From Candidatus Woesearchaeota archaeon (GTDB taxonomy: Archaea > Nanobdellota > Nanobdellia > Woesearchaeales > JAFGLG01): a DNA stretch of 64,000 nt. This document shows, one piece after another, positions 8,672 to 19,502 of this stretch (the stretch's first letter is position 1; the number at the start of each line of letters is the position of its first letter). The notes below the pieces were generated by a model. The model saw only the letters and a list, made by a program, of their open reading frames with translations, was not told the origin of the DNA and did not search any database. Made by a program: the position numbers and the translations under genes. The stretch lies in NCBI GenBank assembly GCA_016928155.1, contig JAFGLG010000002.1:124001-188000 (forward strand), given 5' to 3'.

Positions 8672-8857
8672 ATGGCAGACAAGAAAGGCAAGAAAGAGAA
8701 GAAGCCATTCAACAGATACAAGATGTACAAGATATCAGGCGACAAGCTCGAGAGGAAGAACAAGACCTGCCCGAAATGCGGCTCAGCAAGCTATCTTGCA
8801 GAGCACAAGAACAGGCTCAGCTGTGGGAAATGCAACTACACTGAGTTCAAGAAGTGA
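8672..8857 (+). CDS. rps27ae: Small ribosomal subunit protein eS27 (S27ae/S31 type)
   Basis: 61 aa with one C4 zinc ribbon (CPKCGS...LSCGKC). Basic N terminus ([17 protein letters not shown]) binds rRNA. ATG 8672 preferred over an in-frame GTG at 8663 because GGAG sits just ahead, inside the end of eS24. The 3' end overlaps the convergent coiled-coil gene by 11 nt. Confidence 0.92.
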   Translation: MADKKGKKEKKPFNRYKMYKISGDKLERKNKTCPKCGSASYLAEHKNRLSCGKCNYTEFKK

Positions 8858-10589
8858 CCTTTCTGAGAACCTTATATGCAATCTTTTCCTGCCCAAAGGC
8901 TGTCTTGGCAAGCTCCCTGTTGAGTATCTCAAAACTCCCATTAAGCCCATTGTTGTTCTTAAGGAAAGAAATATAACCGCCTGCCCTAGGATTAAGAAGT
9001 ATATCCCCTTCAGCTGTCGAGAGTGAACCATTATACCTACCTTGTGACATCTGTCCGAAATACCTTCCGAAGAAATCATTCAAGGAAGCATCTTGAAGGA
9101 TGCCATTCAGATCGACATCACCATCCAGCATACATAGCTTGAGCCCAAAATGATGAGTCCTCCTGTAGAGTCCTCTGAGTTCTCTCTCAAGCCTGGCAAG
9201 CTTTGAGAAGTCCTTTATCGGGTCGCCAGCCACCTTCCACCTGACCCCAATCATGGTATCATAAACATCGATATCAAAATTAGCGAAAGGCCCGAGGAAA
9301 CCATCCCTGATCTGCCATATCCTGTCATTGATATCCTTCTTGTCCTCAATGCCATGTGTATTGAGCCTGTAAACAAGAACATACTGGCTGCCATAAGGCA
9401 CAGTAGGTATGTTGACAACCACGCGAGGAGCCCCATTCGCAACCTCTGCCAATTCCTTATTCATCTCCTCAGACTCAGCCAGCCTTATCCTGAGCTCGCT
9501 TATCTCACGCTGATACCTATCAGTCGCTTCTTTTATCTTAGGCGCCATGATCCTCTCAGGGACCTCCTCTTTGTGCAATCTCTCGAGCTCCTCTGTAAGC
9601 TTAAGAAGGATTCCATGAGATTCATCCTGCTGTTCGGAAAGATCACGAACCATGGCCTCAAGATCAGAGATCCTGCCCTCCTTAATCTCGAGCGCCTCCA
9701 CAGCATCACCATGCATCTGCATCAGCGCGGCATATTGTTCAGCAACACCAGCCAGTCCATCGAGCCTTTCGCGGGCAGACTCCAGCTCAACCTGGGCAGA
9801 CTCAAGCTGCTTCCTGAGACCTTCATCACCATCGCTTGCTGAGAGAGCCTCACTCAGAGCTCTGCTATATTTAGCTTCCAATTGCGCCTTCTGCTTGGCC
9901 AAAGACTTCTTATGGGAATCCATCACCCGCGTGTACGCATCAATGTCTGCTTTGCGACATTCCTTGAGATGATTGACAGCGCCTTCAAGGACTTCCACTC
10001 TCTCCCTGCTTGCAAGATATAGGCTGACTGACATGTCCAGCAGCATATGGAAAGGTAGATAAGCTATCCCTGTGTCATTGTCTATATGGGCTTCCTGGAA
10101 AAATGAGAAAGGCACATGAGAGGAATCCTGCACAATCAGCTGCTTCTGATAGTCAAGATATGGAACCACTATATTGGAATAAAGACCAAACCTCTCTTCC
10201 ATCTTCTGGAAATCAGGCAAGGTGCGACCAGATCCATGCTCTTTCACTGTGGCAAACCTGCAGACAGGGACATATCCAACAATGCTTGACAAATCAGGCC
10301 TGGCATCTGAAGCAGAAACAGATGCATCCTGCGCAGAAGACTTCTTCCCAGACAGCTCTTCGACACCGATCCCACGTCTCAGAAATATCTGGGTCATACT
10401 CTCCCCATCATGCCCTTTGACAGATTCCTGGACAGAGCCATCAGGGAGAATCATGTAATTCATTGTCTGGGTATCAATCCTGGATGGGTTCAACCTATCA
10501 TCTATAGAAGAGACACTAAGATGCGATGTCTCAAAAACCGGGATATCTTCCGGCTCAGCATTCTTTGGTTTTTTCTTTTTGGGATCCAT
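8847..10589 (-). CDS. Large coiled-coil protein of unknown function
   Basis: 580 aa from ATG 10589; a TATA box (ctataaat, 10609-10616 read on the minus strand) lies about 25 nt ahead, so translation is probably leaderless. N terminus is basic (KKKKPKN); residues about 190-390 are strongly helical and acidic/basic, a long coiled coil ([29 protein letters not shown]). The last 180 residues look globular ([42 protein letters not shown]). No signal peptide or membrane helix. I do not recognise the family; an architectural or scaffold role is possible. Confidence 0.75.
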   Translation of the reverse strand: MDPKKKKPKNAEPEDIPVFETSHLSVSSIDDRLNPSRIDTQTMNYMILPDGSVQESVKGHDGESMTQIFLRRGIGVEELSGKKSSAQDASVSASDARPDLSSIVGYVPVCRFATVKEHGSGRTLPDFQKMEERFGLYSNIVVPYLDYQKQLIVQDSSHVPFSFFQEAHIDNDTGIAYLPFHMLLDMSVSLYLASRERVEVLEGAVNHLKECRKADIDAYTRVMDSHKKSLAKQKAQLEAKYSRALSEALSASDGDEGLRKQLESAQVELESARERLDGLAGVAEQYAALMQMHGDAVEALEIKEGRISDLEAMVRDLSEQQDESHGILLKLTEELERLHKEEVPERIMAPKIKEATDRYQREISELRIRLAESEEMNKELAEVANGAPRVVVNIPTVPYGSQYVLVYRLNTHGIEDKKDINDRIWQIRDGFLGPFANFDIDVYDTMIGVRWKVAGDPIKDFSKLARLERELRGLYRRTHHFGLKLCMLDGDVDLNGILQDASLNDFFGRYFGQMSQGRYNGSLSTAEGDILLNPRAGGYISFLKNNNGLNGSFEILNRELAKTAFGQEKIAYKVLRKVTS

Positions 10590-10691
10590 TTTAAGCATGC
10601 ATCAATGCATTTATAGCAGGTCTGCGCATATAGTACATTGGCTCATTATTTAAATCTTTCGTTAAGTTTGTCACTCCAAAGTAAGTAAAAA

Positions 10692-10714
10692 TGTTGTTAC
10701 ACCCCGTAACAACA
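10692..10714. promoter_or_regulatory. Perfect 9-bp inverted repeat between divergent genes
   Basis: TGTTGTTAC, spacer ACCCC, GTAACAACA. It lies between the divergent coiled-coil and PUA genes, about 85 nt ahead of the PUA start. It is followed by no T-run in either direction that would mark a terminator, so an operator or an RNA hairpin is more likely. Confidence 0.5.
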
Positions 10715-10798
10715 GAATACTATAAAATTTCTATATTGTAAATAATATAAAAGCAGATTTGCCCAATATTTAAAAAGGATGATACATGAAACAGGTCC

Positions 10799-11269
10799 AT
10801 GCAAAAAGCAAGAATACTGAACACAAGAGAGACCAAACAGATAATGAAAAAAATCGAAGAGCAGTGGGGTTTCAGAGGAGACCTGAGATATACATTCATA
10901 CAGAATGAGAGGGACAAGATATTTGTCATAACCAACGACCTCAAACTGCTTGAAAAACCGGAAGACCTGAGGATAGATTCACTAGGACTCTATTTCGGAG
11001 AATTCAAGAACAACGAGCTCAGGCTGTCAATAGAAGGGAGCCAGATGATCGGACCAGGAGCCACCCATGATGTGATCGATCTCACGCGCGCCCAGATGAT
11101 ACAATGGTTCAAGGGGGATGACATCGAGATGGATATCGGAGGAGAACCGAGATATGTCATCATGAGGCATGAGAAAGACTTCCTAGGCACAGGAAGATAC
11201 AAAGAAGGCAAGATACTGAACTTCGTGCCGAAGGCAAGAAGGCTTGACTACAAATATGCGGAAGATTAG
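10799..11269 (+). CDS. PUA-domain RNA-binding protein (Nip7/NOL1 C-terminal type)
   Basis: 156 aa. N-terminal half is a small alpha/beta domain; C-terminal half fits a PUA domain (NNELRLSIEGSQMIGP, GEPRYVIMRHEKDFLGTGRYKEGKILNFVPKARRL). Proteins of this type bind RNA and act in rRNA or tRNA maturation in archaea. TATA-like atatttaaa at 10766-10774 lies about 28 nt before ATG, so the start is probably leaderless. The 3' end overlaps the convergent MCTS1-like gene by 4 nt. Confidence 0.72.
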   Translation: MQKARILNTRETKQIMKKIEEQWGFRGDLRYTFIQNERDKIFVITNDLKLLEKPEDLRIDSLGLYFGEFKNNELRLSIEGSQMIGPGATHDVIDLTRAQMIQWFKGDDIEMDIGGEPRYVIMRHEKDFLGTGRYKEGKILNFVPKARRLDYKYAED

Positions 11270-11709
11270 GAATTCCAGATCCTGTCGCCGACATAATGGA
11301 TGTTCCTGATGACCTTCCCCTTATCGATCCGCTTCATCTCTCCGGAAGAATACTTCGCCTGGCCGACCGCAAGCGGCTTGCCGTGCTTCTCATCAACAAC
11401 CAATACCAAAGCGCCATCATGGAAATCATCAAAAGATACGATGCCTGGACGCATGATGTCAGCGCCGGAAGCGACAAATTTCACAGCACCCATGTCGACG
11501 ACAACCCGGGACATCCGGATGCCCCTGCTGATTATGGCCTTCAGGGTAGGCAGGATGATATCCCCTGACACAAGACAGACAGGCGCACCATCAAGCAGGA
11601 TAAAATCATCAACCTGCTCAACCTTATCCTTCTTAGAAAATGAAAGGCCAAAAGGAGACAGCCTCTGACCCAGCTCTCTCTTCTCGGAATTGCTGAAAAC
11701 CTTCCTCAT
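11266..11709 (-). CDS. PUA-domain protein, MCTS1/Tma20-like
   Basis: 147 aa with an N-terminal domain (FSNSEKRELGQRL) and a PUA domain (RVVVDMGAVKFVASGADIMRPGI, HGKPLAVGQAKYSSGEM). The G-A-D-I-M-R-P-G-I segment is diagnostic of the archaeal MCT-1/Tma20-like group, linked in eukaryotes to translation re-initiation and ribosome recycling. Its ATG overlaps the stop of the upstream 72-aa gene by 4 nt (ATGA), so the two are translationally coupled. Confidence 0.8.
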   Translation of the reverse strand: MRKVFSNSEKRELGQRLSPFGLSFSKKDKVEQVDDFILLDGAPVCLVSGDIILPTLKAIISRGIRMSRVVVDMGAVKFVASGADIMRPGIVSFDDFHDGALVLVVDEKHGKPLAVGQAKYSSGEMKRIDKGKVIRNIHYVGDRIWNS

Positions 11710-11924
11710 TTAAGGGAGTCCTCTAAAGGCTTCTTCTTCTCCTGCTGCATCCTCTGAGCCTCCTTCTCCAGATCAACACCAAGATTCTTGAGCTCCTTGA
11801 TGTGCATCTGCATGAGCTGCTCAACAATGCCGACAATCTTCAGAAGCTCCTCGCGCTCCTTCGCCAGAGTGCTCAGAGAGCCCTTATGAAACCCAATCTG
11901 CTCATCTTTTGAAATATCAGCCAT
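11706..11924 (-). CDS. Small helical protein, unknown
   Basis: 72 aa, almost entirely predicted helix (EREELLKIVGIVEQLMQMHIKELKNLG, then EKEAQRMQQEKKKP). ATG is preceded by AAGGTG with 5-nt spacing, and its stop overlaps the MCTS1-like start (ATGA). Not recognised; may form a small coiled coil and act with the PUA protein. Confidence 0.7.
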   Translation of the reverse strand: MADISKDEQIGFHKGSLSTLAKEREELLKIVGIVEQLMQMHIKELKNLGVDLEKEAQRMQQEKKKPLEDSLK

Positions 11925-11961
11925 ATTATCACCTTCTCCTTGGATTCATCCAGGGTTTATA

Positions 11962-14514
11962 TTATTTCTCCTTCCTCATAAGCTCTTCAAGACGCTTGTG
12001 GATATTCATTATCGATTCCTGGGCAACACTCCTGTATGAATAGATATAATTGCCCAGCATGCCCACAATGACAACCAATGCTACTGTAGCCATCAGGACC
12101 TGATTCTTTGTCTTGTGGTCAATGCCACTGAACCATTCCTTTATCTCTGCACGGCCCTGCTCTGAGAAAAGCATCCCGAGATTCGGGAACTTCCTTGCAG
12201 TCGGCCTAGGAGCCTCCTGCTCAGGAACAGGTTCAGGCTGCTTCACAGGAGGAGGAGCACCTGTATCAACACGCTTGGCAGGAGCGGATTCCTTTATGAT
12301 AGATTTATCAGCATCTTCTGTATCATCTTCTTCATAACTTTTTGGACAGTCCTCAGGACAGGTAGTTGAATCCTCATTACTATCACATGTCCCATCACCG
12401 CAAGTCCCTATCCCTGGTTCGTAATCGCCACCGCCACCGCTACTGCAATCTGCAGGACATGAGCTTGAAGTCTCTCCTGAACCACAATAATTGTTTCCGC
12501 ATACCTCAGTGAAACTCCTTGTCTCACTATTCCCTGAATGACCACCCTGCGCAATGCACCTTATGTCCCAGTAACGGTCTACTATTGTCGGGGTATAAGT
12601 TATGAGTGTCGTGACATCCTCCTGTGTTGAGACATTTGTGGCCTTCTTGACGCCATTGACATACAAGCTGCAATTTGTCTCATCCAGCCTATCAGAAATG
12701 CTGAAGACAAATTTATTAGTCGTGGTATTCCAGAGCACATCATCATCGGGCCAATCCAGGTACACACAGAATCTGTCTCCCAGCAGGCTATATGAATTAT
12801 TCACCCCTCCCTCAGATATGTACTTCGTATTATGGCAGATCAGATTGTCGCTGACAGTCGTGTTATAAGAATCACGCGTCAAGATCGCAGTTGATGAATT
12901 CTGGATCGTATTTGATGTTATGGATGCGAATGTCGAGTTCTGCAGATAGACACCCTGATTCACATCAATTATATTCTCAGAAATCTCCAGATGATCAGTC
13001 CTATTAAGGAAAAAACCAAATGTATAATTATGCAGTGCACAGTCATGCAAGGATATATTCGTCAGATTGATAATATGGAATGCAGAGCCTGAACCGTCAC
13101 CTGTCAAGGATGCGCCATTGCATTCCACGGTGATTCCTGACAAGGTGATGTTGAATATCCCGTCAAGATTCTTGTCAACCAGACTATAAGACCCAAGACA
13201 GAGAGTGATGCTCCTGTTGACAAGCAGATCATCATATGGCGAGAGGGTGTCAGAATCATAAGGGGCACAGTCTGTCGGATCAGGGTCGCCGTCACTGTCT
13301 GAATCAAGGGCGGTCAAGGAGATATCCAATGAGTAATCTGAAATGTTAAATCCGGCAGAATTCATGGCATAACCACCTGCAGTTGTATTCATGGTATATA
13401 AACCCACATACAACGCGTCAGATACATTCACAAAAAATCCGGTCAAGAAAGGCACATCCACATACCCATTTGAATCTGATATCTTGGAAAATGCCACTCT
13501 TCCCAATCCATCCCATGCAACCACATTTGCATCCCCGACAGGCAATCCTTCTGTGTCATTCACATGAATATCAACATATTCTTTTACATGCACCTCATAA
13601 TCCCCCTGTTCTATATCAATTTTGGAATTATTCACTGATGTGTTCACCAATGAAAGCACATGGGTTCTTGCGAACGAATTCGGATTTGTGATATAGACAT
13701 CCTTAGTGGCACCACTGAATGAACTATCAAATGCAGATATATTGCCGAATTGCCCTATACCATTCAGGCCATACCTACTTCCTGCAGCCTGAATATTATG
13801 CATCTGCATTGAATTGAACCTACTGATCGGATTTGATGATGCACTAATGGCTATATTGATCCCGTCTCCGACATTCGCTATCGCCACAGAATTCTTAAAT
13901 ACAACATCACTTATCACATATCCGAATTGGATTGCTGCATAAGCAACATGAATCCCACTATATATGGAGGTAAGGTTGTCACCATAAAAGTTATTAGTGC
14001 CAATAATAATGGGATAATTATTGCCAGAGGAATTCACAAAGACATTTGACATGTTCAGGCTGTTGTTTAGGTCAGTACCCAAAAACTCCATTGTGCTGTC
14101 TGTCCTTATGCCAGAAACAAAGAAATCAATAGGCTTATACACATAAATGCTTTTGCTGTAATTGTATATATCACAATCAAGTATTGTCACATTATCTGAA
14201 CCAGATTCTGAATAGATCGCATATCCTGACATATTGCCCCGAATCAGAGAACCATTGCAGTCGAGCACTATGTCGCTTGCATTGATTATCATAACACCAT
14301 TGTTGCCGGTGTCATTCACCTGATAGACAAGGCCGCAGAGGACTGTGTCATCGTTTATGTAGGTGTCATCATCGGTAATATTAATGCATGCCAAGGCAGA
14401 GGTCGAGAATACAAGAGTGAATACCATTGCAGCAATCAACAGTGCAAATCTTGACATGCTTCTCATCTTCTTCAACCTCTTTTTCGAATAATCCTGCATC
14501 ATCATCTTCTCCAT
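11962..14514 (-). CDS. Membrane-anchored beta-helix surface protein, 850 aa
   Basis: N-terminal signal/anchor (SMSRFALLIAAMVFTLVFST, about 20-40), then parallel beta-helix (PbH1/NosD-like) repeats rich in N, D, S, I and T over most of the length, then two Cys modules of the form CGxxxCxxxExxxxCPxDC near residues 665-720, a Pro-rich linker, a transmembrane helix (VLMATVALVVIVGMLGNYIY) and a short basic tail. The layout is an extracellular fibre-like domain on a membrane anchor, likely an adhesin or cell-surface layer component. Its start overlaps the end of the 1666-aa gene by 13 nt (several in-frame ATGs, 14514 to 14499, are possible). Confidence 0.8.
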   Translation of the reverse strand: MEKMMMQDYSKKRLKKMRSMSRFALLIAAMVFTLVFSTSALACINITDDDTYINDDTVLCGLVYQVNDTGNNGVMIINASDIVLDCNGSLIRGNMSGYAIYSESGSDNVTILDCDIYNYSKSIYVYKPIDFFVSGIRTDSTMEFLGTDLNNSLNMSNVFVNSSGNNYPIIIGTNNFYGDNLTSIYSGIHVAYAAIQFGYVISDVVFKNSVAIANVGDGINIAISASSNPISRFNSMQMHNIQAAGSRYGLNGIGQFGNISAFDSSFSGATKDVYITNPNSFARTHVLSLVNTSVNNSKIDIEQGDYEVHVKEYVDIHVNDTEGLPVGDANVVAWDGLGRVAFSKISDSNGYVDVPFLTGFFVNVSDALYVGLYTMNTTAGGYAMNSAGFNISDYSLDISLTALDSDSDGDPDPTDCAPYDSDTLSPYDDLLVNRSITLCLGSYSLVDKNLDGIFNITLSGITVECNGASLTGDGSGSAFHIINLTNISLHDCALHNYTFGFFLNRTDHLEISENIIDVNQGVYLQNSTFASITSNTIQNSSTAILTRDSYNTTVSDNLICHNTKYISEGGVNNSYSLLGDRFCVYLDWPDDDVLWNTTTNKFVFSISDRLDETNCSLYVNGVKKATNVSTQEDVTTLITYTPTIVDRYWDIRCIAQGGHSGNSETRSFTEVCGNNYCGSGETSSSCPADCSSGGGGDYEPGIGTCGDGTCDSNEDSTTCPEDCPKSYEEDDTEDADKSIIKESAPAKRVDTGAPPPVKQPEPVPEQEAPRPTARKFPNLGMLFSEQGRAEIKEWFSGIDHKTKNQVLMATVALVVIVGMLGNYIYSYRSVAQESIMNIHKRLEELMRKEK

Positions 14515-17500
14515 CTTGTGCTCCAGGAGATCTTACCATCAGGCCCTATCTTCATGAAGTACTTTATCCTCTTCATCTCCTTCTTCAGCTCAAACGGAAT
14601 CTCCTTCTTGGTATAGACCCTCGGCCTGAAATGCTTACTTGCAGCAACAAGAAGGTCAGATGTCTCCCTGCTTATGCTGTGCTTCTTCGACAGCTCATGG
14701 GATATCCTGCTCTGCTCAGGCGTGAGCTTATCAACTCCCAAATTCTTTATGCCTTTATGAGGACGCACAACACGGACTTTAGGCACCCAAGCAAGCTTCT
14801 TGAGCTTCAGCAGAGCATCAAATGAGGCCACATCCATGAATGCCTTAGGCGCCATGACACCAGGGGACAGGATGAACAGCAGAATCGCTATCGTGAGAAG
14901 CACTGTGCCCATGAACCTGTTAGGGAGAGGAGTAGGCTCTTCTATCACAAAGCCCCTGTCAGCCTCATGCCCTCCATCTTTGGTCTCTGGCTCCTCGCGG
15001 ATCCCTGAATCAAAGAAACCGCCCTGCTTATGCTCTGGCTCATGACCAGGGCAATAACCGCAATCCTGAGGACAGGACTCACATGTCTCTCCGTCATTGC
15101 ATATCTCATCAGGGCATTCAGGGAAATAAGTCAGATGCACGCCGCCACCGCCCTGGCAAACACCGCAGTCCTGAGGACAGTTCGAACATGTCTCAGAGCC
15201 GAAACATATCCCGTTCCCGCAGTGCTGGACAGGCCTGGGGCCAAGATCATTGACTGTGCCTGTGACATCAGCACCATTTGTGAAATTATAAGGATAATCC
15301 AGACCGGAATCACCATAGCCATCTGAATCTGAATCAGAAATATCCAGCGGAGCCGCAAGGATGTCGCTCCAATAGTTGCCTCTCGGCGTCCCTGTCGAAT
15401 TATCATAGAACAGATTAGAGCTGTTGTCTGCAGAGGCCTGCAGGGTGTTTCCCTGGAAAGTGTTTGCGTGAATAATATTATCTACTGACAATGATGTTAT
15501 GTTAATGCCCACAAGGTTCTCAATCATCAGATTGCCCCTGATGATGTTGAGATCAGAATCCTCAAGCAGGATGCCCTCTGCGTCATTATACCTCACAGTG
15601 TTGTTGGTGACATTATTAGAATCAGCGCTGTCAAGATGGATGCCCGGTCCTACGCTGTATTCCACAATATTATCGCTGATATCATTGCCTGAAGAAGCCA
15701 CATAGATGCCTGAATCAGCCCCCTGGCTCAGGATGACACTGTTGCCTGTCACAGCATTCCCGCTAGAATAGAGCACAATGCCATCATTAGAGCAATTCAT
15801 GAAAGTGTTATCCTCGATCACTGCGCCGTCCATATACACAATGACTCCATCACCGGCATTCTCAATGTAATTGCCCTGAAGCACAAAATCAGAGGTGTAC
15901 ACCTCAAGGTTGGCCATCAAAGAGCCGCCAAAATCATAGCCGCCGTCGATAAGTCTGGAATTCTTTATCAATAAGCTCGAGCCATCATCTGCGGTTATCA
16001 CAAAGCCAGTCTTATGATACCCTCCGGGAGTGCCCGGATTCCAATTGCATCCACTGACAGACAGGCAATTCAGCTCGTTCCTAAGCTCATTACATGATAA
16101 TGGCCGACATGGAACTTGCCCGATGGGACAGAACCCACTTGTCTGGACACATCCCAGAGGACATGACCTGGCACAACCTGGACATAATGCTGTACTTAAA
16201 CCGCTGCAAAAACCATCTGTCCCCGGGACATAGACTGTAGGATTCAGAGTTGTGATTATGGATGCATCATCCTCTGTGAGCGGATCATTGTCTGCATCAT
16301 CAAGAATCAAAGTGCCTCCGCTCTGGACAGTCACACCGAATTCTCCTGGATAAGAGCTGTCGATATAAATCGTGGTGTTGCTCAGATTGAGCGTCCCGCC
16401 GGATTGTATCACAATATCATAATCCGCAGTACATATCCCATGACTGATGCTGCAGACACCATCGATAATTCCCGAGTTGTTGTAAAGGCAGAAACAATTA
16501 TCTGTGATGACAAGATCTATGACAGTGCCCTCAGAGATGGTCATGACAGAGTCAATACCGACGAGGCTGACATTCGGCTGGAAACCCGCCTTTGACGCGA
16601 CTATCCTGTGGGGATTCATATCAGAGAAAGAACCGTCATTCTCCACCATGTATTCATAAGACATGAATTCAGATGTGATCCCTGCAATTGAGGTCAGACC
16701 TGAATATTTCTGAACAACAGATGAATCAGGCTCATATACCTCGACTGAAGCGTCTACGATGTAATTGCTAGACTGATCCATGACACGCACCTGCGAGGTC
16801 CACTCCTGGAGCTGCTGGCCAATGATGTTCGAGCCTGAACAGAAATCATTTGAGGCATTCATATCGGACCATGCAGTGACCGGCTCTGCGTCCAATGAAT
16901 GGACGGCATATTCCTGATTATGGCAGATAGTGTTGTCCAGCACCACAATATTCGGAGCCAGCAGATAATCATGATTGAATATTCCGCTGCCTCCATTGGA
17001 ATTGAGGGTGCTGTTGGTCAGATTTGCCAATGAACCAAGTGAGAAAACACCATGACCTGTGCTGTGAGAGACGGAATTCATGACAAAAGAGGCGCTGGAA
17101 TTCTCCAGATAAACACCGTCCAATCCGCTCCTGTTGATATCATTATCAGTCAGGTTCGAATATGAATCCACGAGAACAACACCATAAAACAAATTACCCA
17201 GGATCATGTTGCCTGTAAGATTGAAATCCGAATCCAACAGATATACACCATACCGCACATTTCCGGAGATGTTATTTCCTATCAGATAATGGCCTGATCC
17301 CACTGCATACACGCCATCGGCACCATTAACAGTGATATTATTATCTTCCAGACTCGAAGAAGAGCCTGTCAGCCTGACACCGCTGACATCATTAGAATAG
17401 ATGAGATTACCTGAAAGATTGCACCTGGAATCAGCAGAATCCACACCATCCCCTGTGTTGTCAATGATATGATTGCCTATTAAAGAGGCATTTGATACTG

Positions 17501-19502
17501 AAAGCGACACACCATCTCCAGCATTCCAAATAATATGATTATCAGTGAGGTTGAAATATGAATCAAGAAGACTTACCCCAGCCCCATCGTTATGAGAGAT
17601 GGTATTCCCTGAAAGATTGCACCTTGATCCGGCCGAATTAATCCCAATCGCGCCATTAGAAGAGACATTATTATCCTTGAACACCAATCCAGAGACTTCA
17701 ATATAGATGCCATGGATACCACCGCCGATTATTGAATTGCCATCAAACACAGCACCCTCTGTCGAGGACACAAACAAGGAATAACTCACCCCGCCCACCA
17801 GAGTATTATTCCTGAAGATGCTGTCATCACCGGAATACACCCTCATGTTCATCTGGTTATCGCTGAAACTGTTATGGGCAAACAAATCCCCGAGAGTACT
17901 GTTCACATCCATCCCAGACAATGAGCTTCCTTTCAGCGTGTTGCCCAGGAACGATGAATTGCTGTGCATGAGATTGTTATCCATTAAGATGCCTATGGAA
18001 TTATTTTCAGCTGTGTTATCCGATACTGTCAGATTCCAGACATCCCTGAAAGAAAAGCCTGAATAATCATTCTCATATGCAGAATTCCCTGAGATGAGGC
18101 TGTCATTGCATCCGGAAAGAAAGAACCCATCTGCTGTATGATCATAAAATGAATTGCCTGATATCTCCATATCCACCAAGCCAGATCCGTACAAGCCTCC
18201 CCTATTATTCGAGAATATCTCGTTATCGATGATACTCCCGGACGAATCAAACACCTTCAGACCATAAAATTCATCATCCCATAACCGGTTATTAATCACT
18301 GAAATGTTATCTGAAATGTTTATATAAACGCCGCTTGAACCCAAAGATAGATGACCATCTTCTGAATTGCTGTATATATCATTGGATGAAATGACTGAAT
18401 CATCAAAATTAATAAAATGCATCCCAAAAAAGCGGTTATCCCACACATCATTATCATGGATATAGGTCTGCGAGGAACCAGTCCCACGTATCCCATATTG
18501 TGAGTTACTAAAAATATTGTTTCGGGTTATATTTGTGTTATCGGCATAATCAAGGTTAATCCCATTATTGCAGTCTGAAATATTATTCTCAATTAAGGCA
18601 TTATGGTGAATAGTATTAGTTATTCTGATCCCAGAATTAACACCATATATTGTGTTTGATCTTATTGTCACATTGTTTGAATTTATCCCAAATTGCATAC
18701 CCTCTCCTGTCCCATTATGGATCCTGTTCCCGGAAACAAGGCTATCTGTCACATTAGATACAAAGATACCAAAACCGACAAAACTTGATATGTTATTATC
18801 AATTAAATTCAGATCAGGGCAGTTGTGTATCTGCACTCCCCCCCCAGACAGATTATATAACCTGTTGCCTTCTATTATTGGATTATCCGAATCATGTAGG
18901 ATAAAAGCATAAACGACATCGAATATCTCATTCCTCTTAAGCACAACAGAATCAACATACCTGGCATATAATCCATGGTAAGGCGCTTGTGTCTGATTAC
19001 CCATCCTGCTCAAAAAGGAATCCTCCATCCTGAGATTACCATACCACACCTGCATATAAGCAGAGTAATCCTGATCATATGTCGATATGAAAGAACCATC
19101 CAGTATTGTCAGATTGCCACCATTGGAATACATACCATATTCACAGTCAAATGAGTTGTTGAAAAGTATGGTCGTGTTTGACATCCCCAGTATGCTGCTG
19201 GATACTCTGAGATCACCATTCAGGATTATCCCTGTATCCTCACAAAAGGTGTCAGAATTGACAATCCAGTCTCCGGAAGCAGGTGGCTCGATGCCTGTGC
19301 AGTCACCTGCATCATACAATACAGTGAAACCACTGCCTGATGCAGAAGAGCCTGTCATGATGGACCTGCCTGTATGGAGGTTTGCAGGCCTCTCCACGAC
19401 AATGGTCTGATCGGCTGCATTGCGGTCTGAATCGAACATGAAAGGTGCGCTGAATGCAAGAACTGCAAGGACAACCAGGAGAATCATGCTTAAAGTCCTC
19501 AT
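14502..19502 (-). CDS. Giant membrane-anchored beta-helix surface protein, 1666 aa
   Basis: ATG 19502 chosen: it overlaps the stop of the RHH gene as ATGA; a TTG at 19511 is unlikely. N-terminal signal (SMILLVVLAVLAFSAPFMF). About 30 or more parallel beta-helix turns of the form N-x-I-x-x-N-x-x-G-I follow in two blocks, separated by a beta-rich segment near 850-1000 and a Cys-rich insert near 1080-1130. Before the membrane are two CxNGxCxxxExCxxCPxDC modules; then a transmembrane helix (VLLTIAILLFILSPGVM) and a 110-residue basic cytoplasmic tail. Such proteins resemble archaeal adhesins and polysaccharide-binding NosD-type repeats. Same layout as the 850-aa neighbour, which follows in the operon. 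Confidence 0.85.
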   Translation of the reverse strand: MRTLSMILLVVLAVLAFSAPFMFDSDRNAADQTIVVERPANLHTGRSIMTGSSASGSGFTVLYDAGDCTGIEPPASGDWIVNSDTFCEDTGIILNGDLRVSSSILGMSNTTILFNNSFDCEYGMYSNGGNLTILDGSFISTYDQDYSAYMQVWYGNLRMEDSFLSRMGNQTQAPYHGLYARYVDSVVLKRNEIFDVVYAFILHDSDNPIIEGNRLYNLSGGGVQIHNCPDLNLIDNNISSFVGFGIFVSNVTDSLVSGNRIHNGTGEGMQFGINSNNVTIRSNTIYGVNSGIRITNTIHHNALIENNISDCNNGINLDYADNTNITRNNIFSNSQYGIRGTGSSQTYIHDNDVWDNRFFGMHFINFDDSVISSNDIYSNSEDGHLSLGSSGVYINISDNISVINNRLWDDEFYGLKVFDSSGSIIDNEIFSNNRGGLYGSGLVDMEISGNSFYDHTADGFFLSGCNDSLISGNSAYENDYSGFSFRDVWNLTVSDNTAENNSIGILMDNNLMHSNSSFLGNTLKGSSLSGMDVNSTLGDLFAHNSFSDNQMNMRVYSGDDSIFRNNTLVGGVSYSLFVSSTEGAVFDGNSIIGGGIHGIYIEVSGLVFKDNNVSSNGAIGINSAGSRCNLSGNTISHNDGAGVSLLDSYFNLTDNHIIWNAGDGVSLSVSNASLIGNHIIDNTGDGVDSADSRCNLSGNLIYSNDVSGVRLTGSSSSLEDNNITVNGADGVYAVGSGHYLIGNNISGNVRYGVYLLDSDFNLTGNMILGNLFYGVVLVDSYSNLTDNDINRSGLDGVYLENSSASFVMNSVSHSTGHGVFSLGSLANLTNSTLNSNGGSGIFNHDYLLAPNIVVLDNTICHNQEYAVHSLDAEPVTAWSDMNASNDFCSGSNIIGQQLQEWTSQVRVMDQSSNYIVDASVEVYEPDSSVVQKYSGLTSIAGITSEFMSYEYMVENDGSFSDMNPHRIVASKAGFQPNVSLVGIDSVMTISEGTVIDLVITDNCFCLYNNSGIIDGVCSISHGICTADYDIVIQSGGTLNLSNTTIYIDSSYPGEFGVTVQSGGTLILDDADNDPLTEDDASIITTLNPTVYVPGTDGFCSGLSTALCPGCARSCPLGCVQTSGFCPIGQVPCRPLSCNELRNELNCLSVSGCNWNPGTPGGYHKTGFVITADDGSSLLIKNSRLIDGGYDFGGSLMANLEVYTSDFVLQGNYIENAGDGVIVYMDGAVIEDNTFMNCSNDGIVLYSSGNAVTGNSVILSQGADSGIYVASSGNDISDNIVEYSVGPGIHLDSADSNNVTNNTVRYNDAEGILLEDSDLNIIRGNLMIENLVGINITSLSVDNIIHANTFQGNTLQASADNSSNLFYDNSTGTPRGNYWSDILAAPLDISDSDSDGYGDSGLDYPYNFTNGADVTGTVNDLGPRPVQHCGNGICFGSETCSNCPQDCGVCQGGGGVHLTYFPECPDEICNDGETCESCPQDCGYCPGHEPEHKQGGFFDSGIREEPETKDGGHEADRGFVIEEPTPLPNRFMGTVLLTIAILLFILSPGVMAPKAFMDVASFDALLKLKKLAWVPKVRVVRPHKGIKNLGVDKLTPEQSRISHELSKKHSISRETSDLLVAASKHFRPRVYTKKEIPFELKKEMKRIKYFMKIGPDGKISWSTRWRR

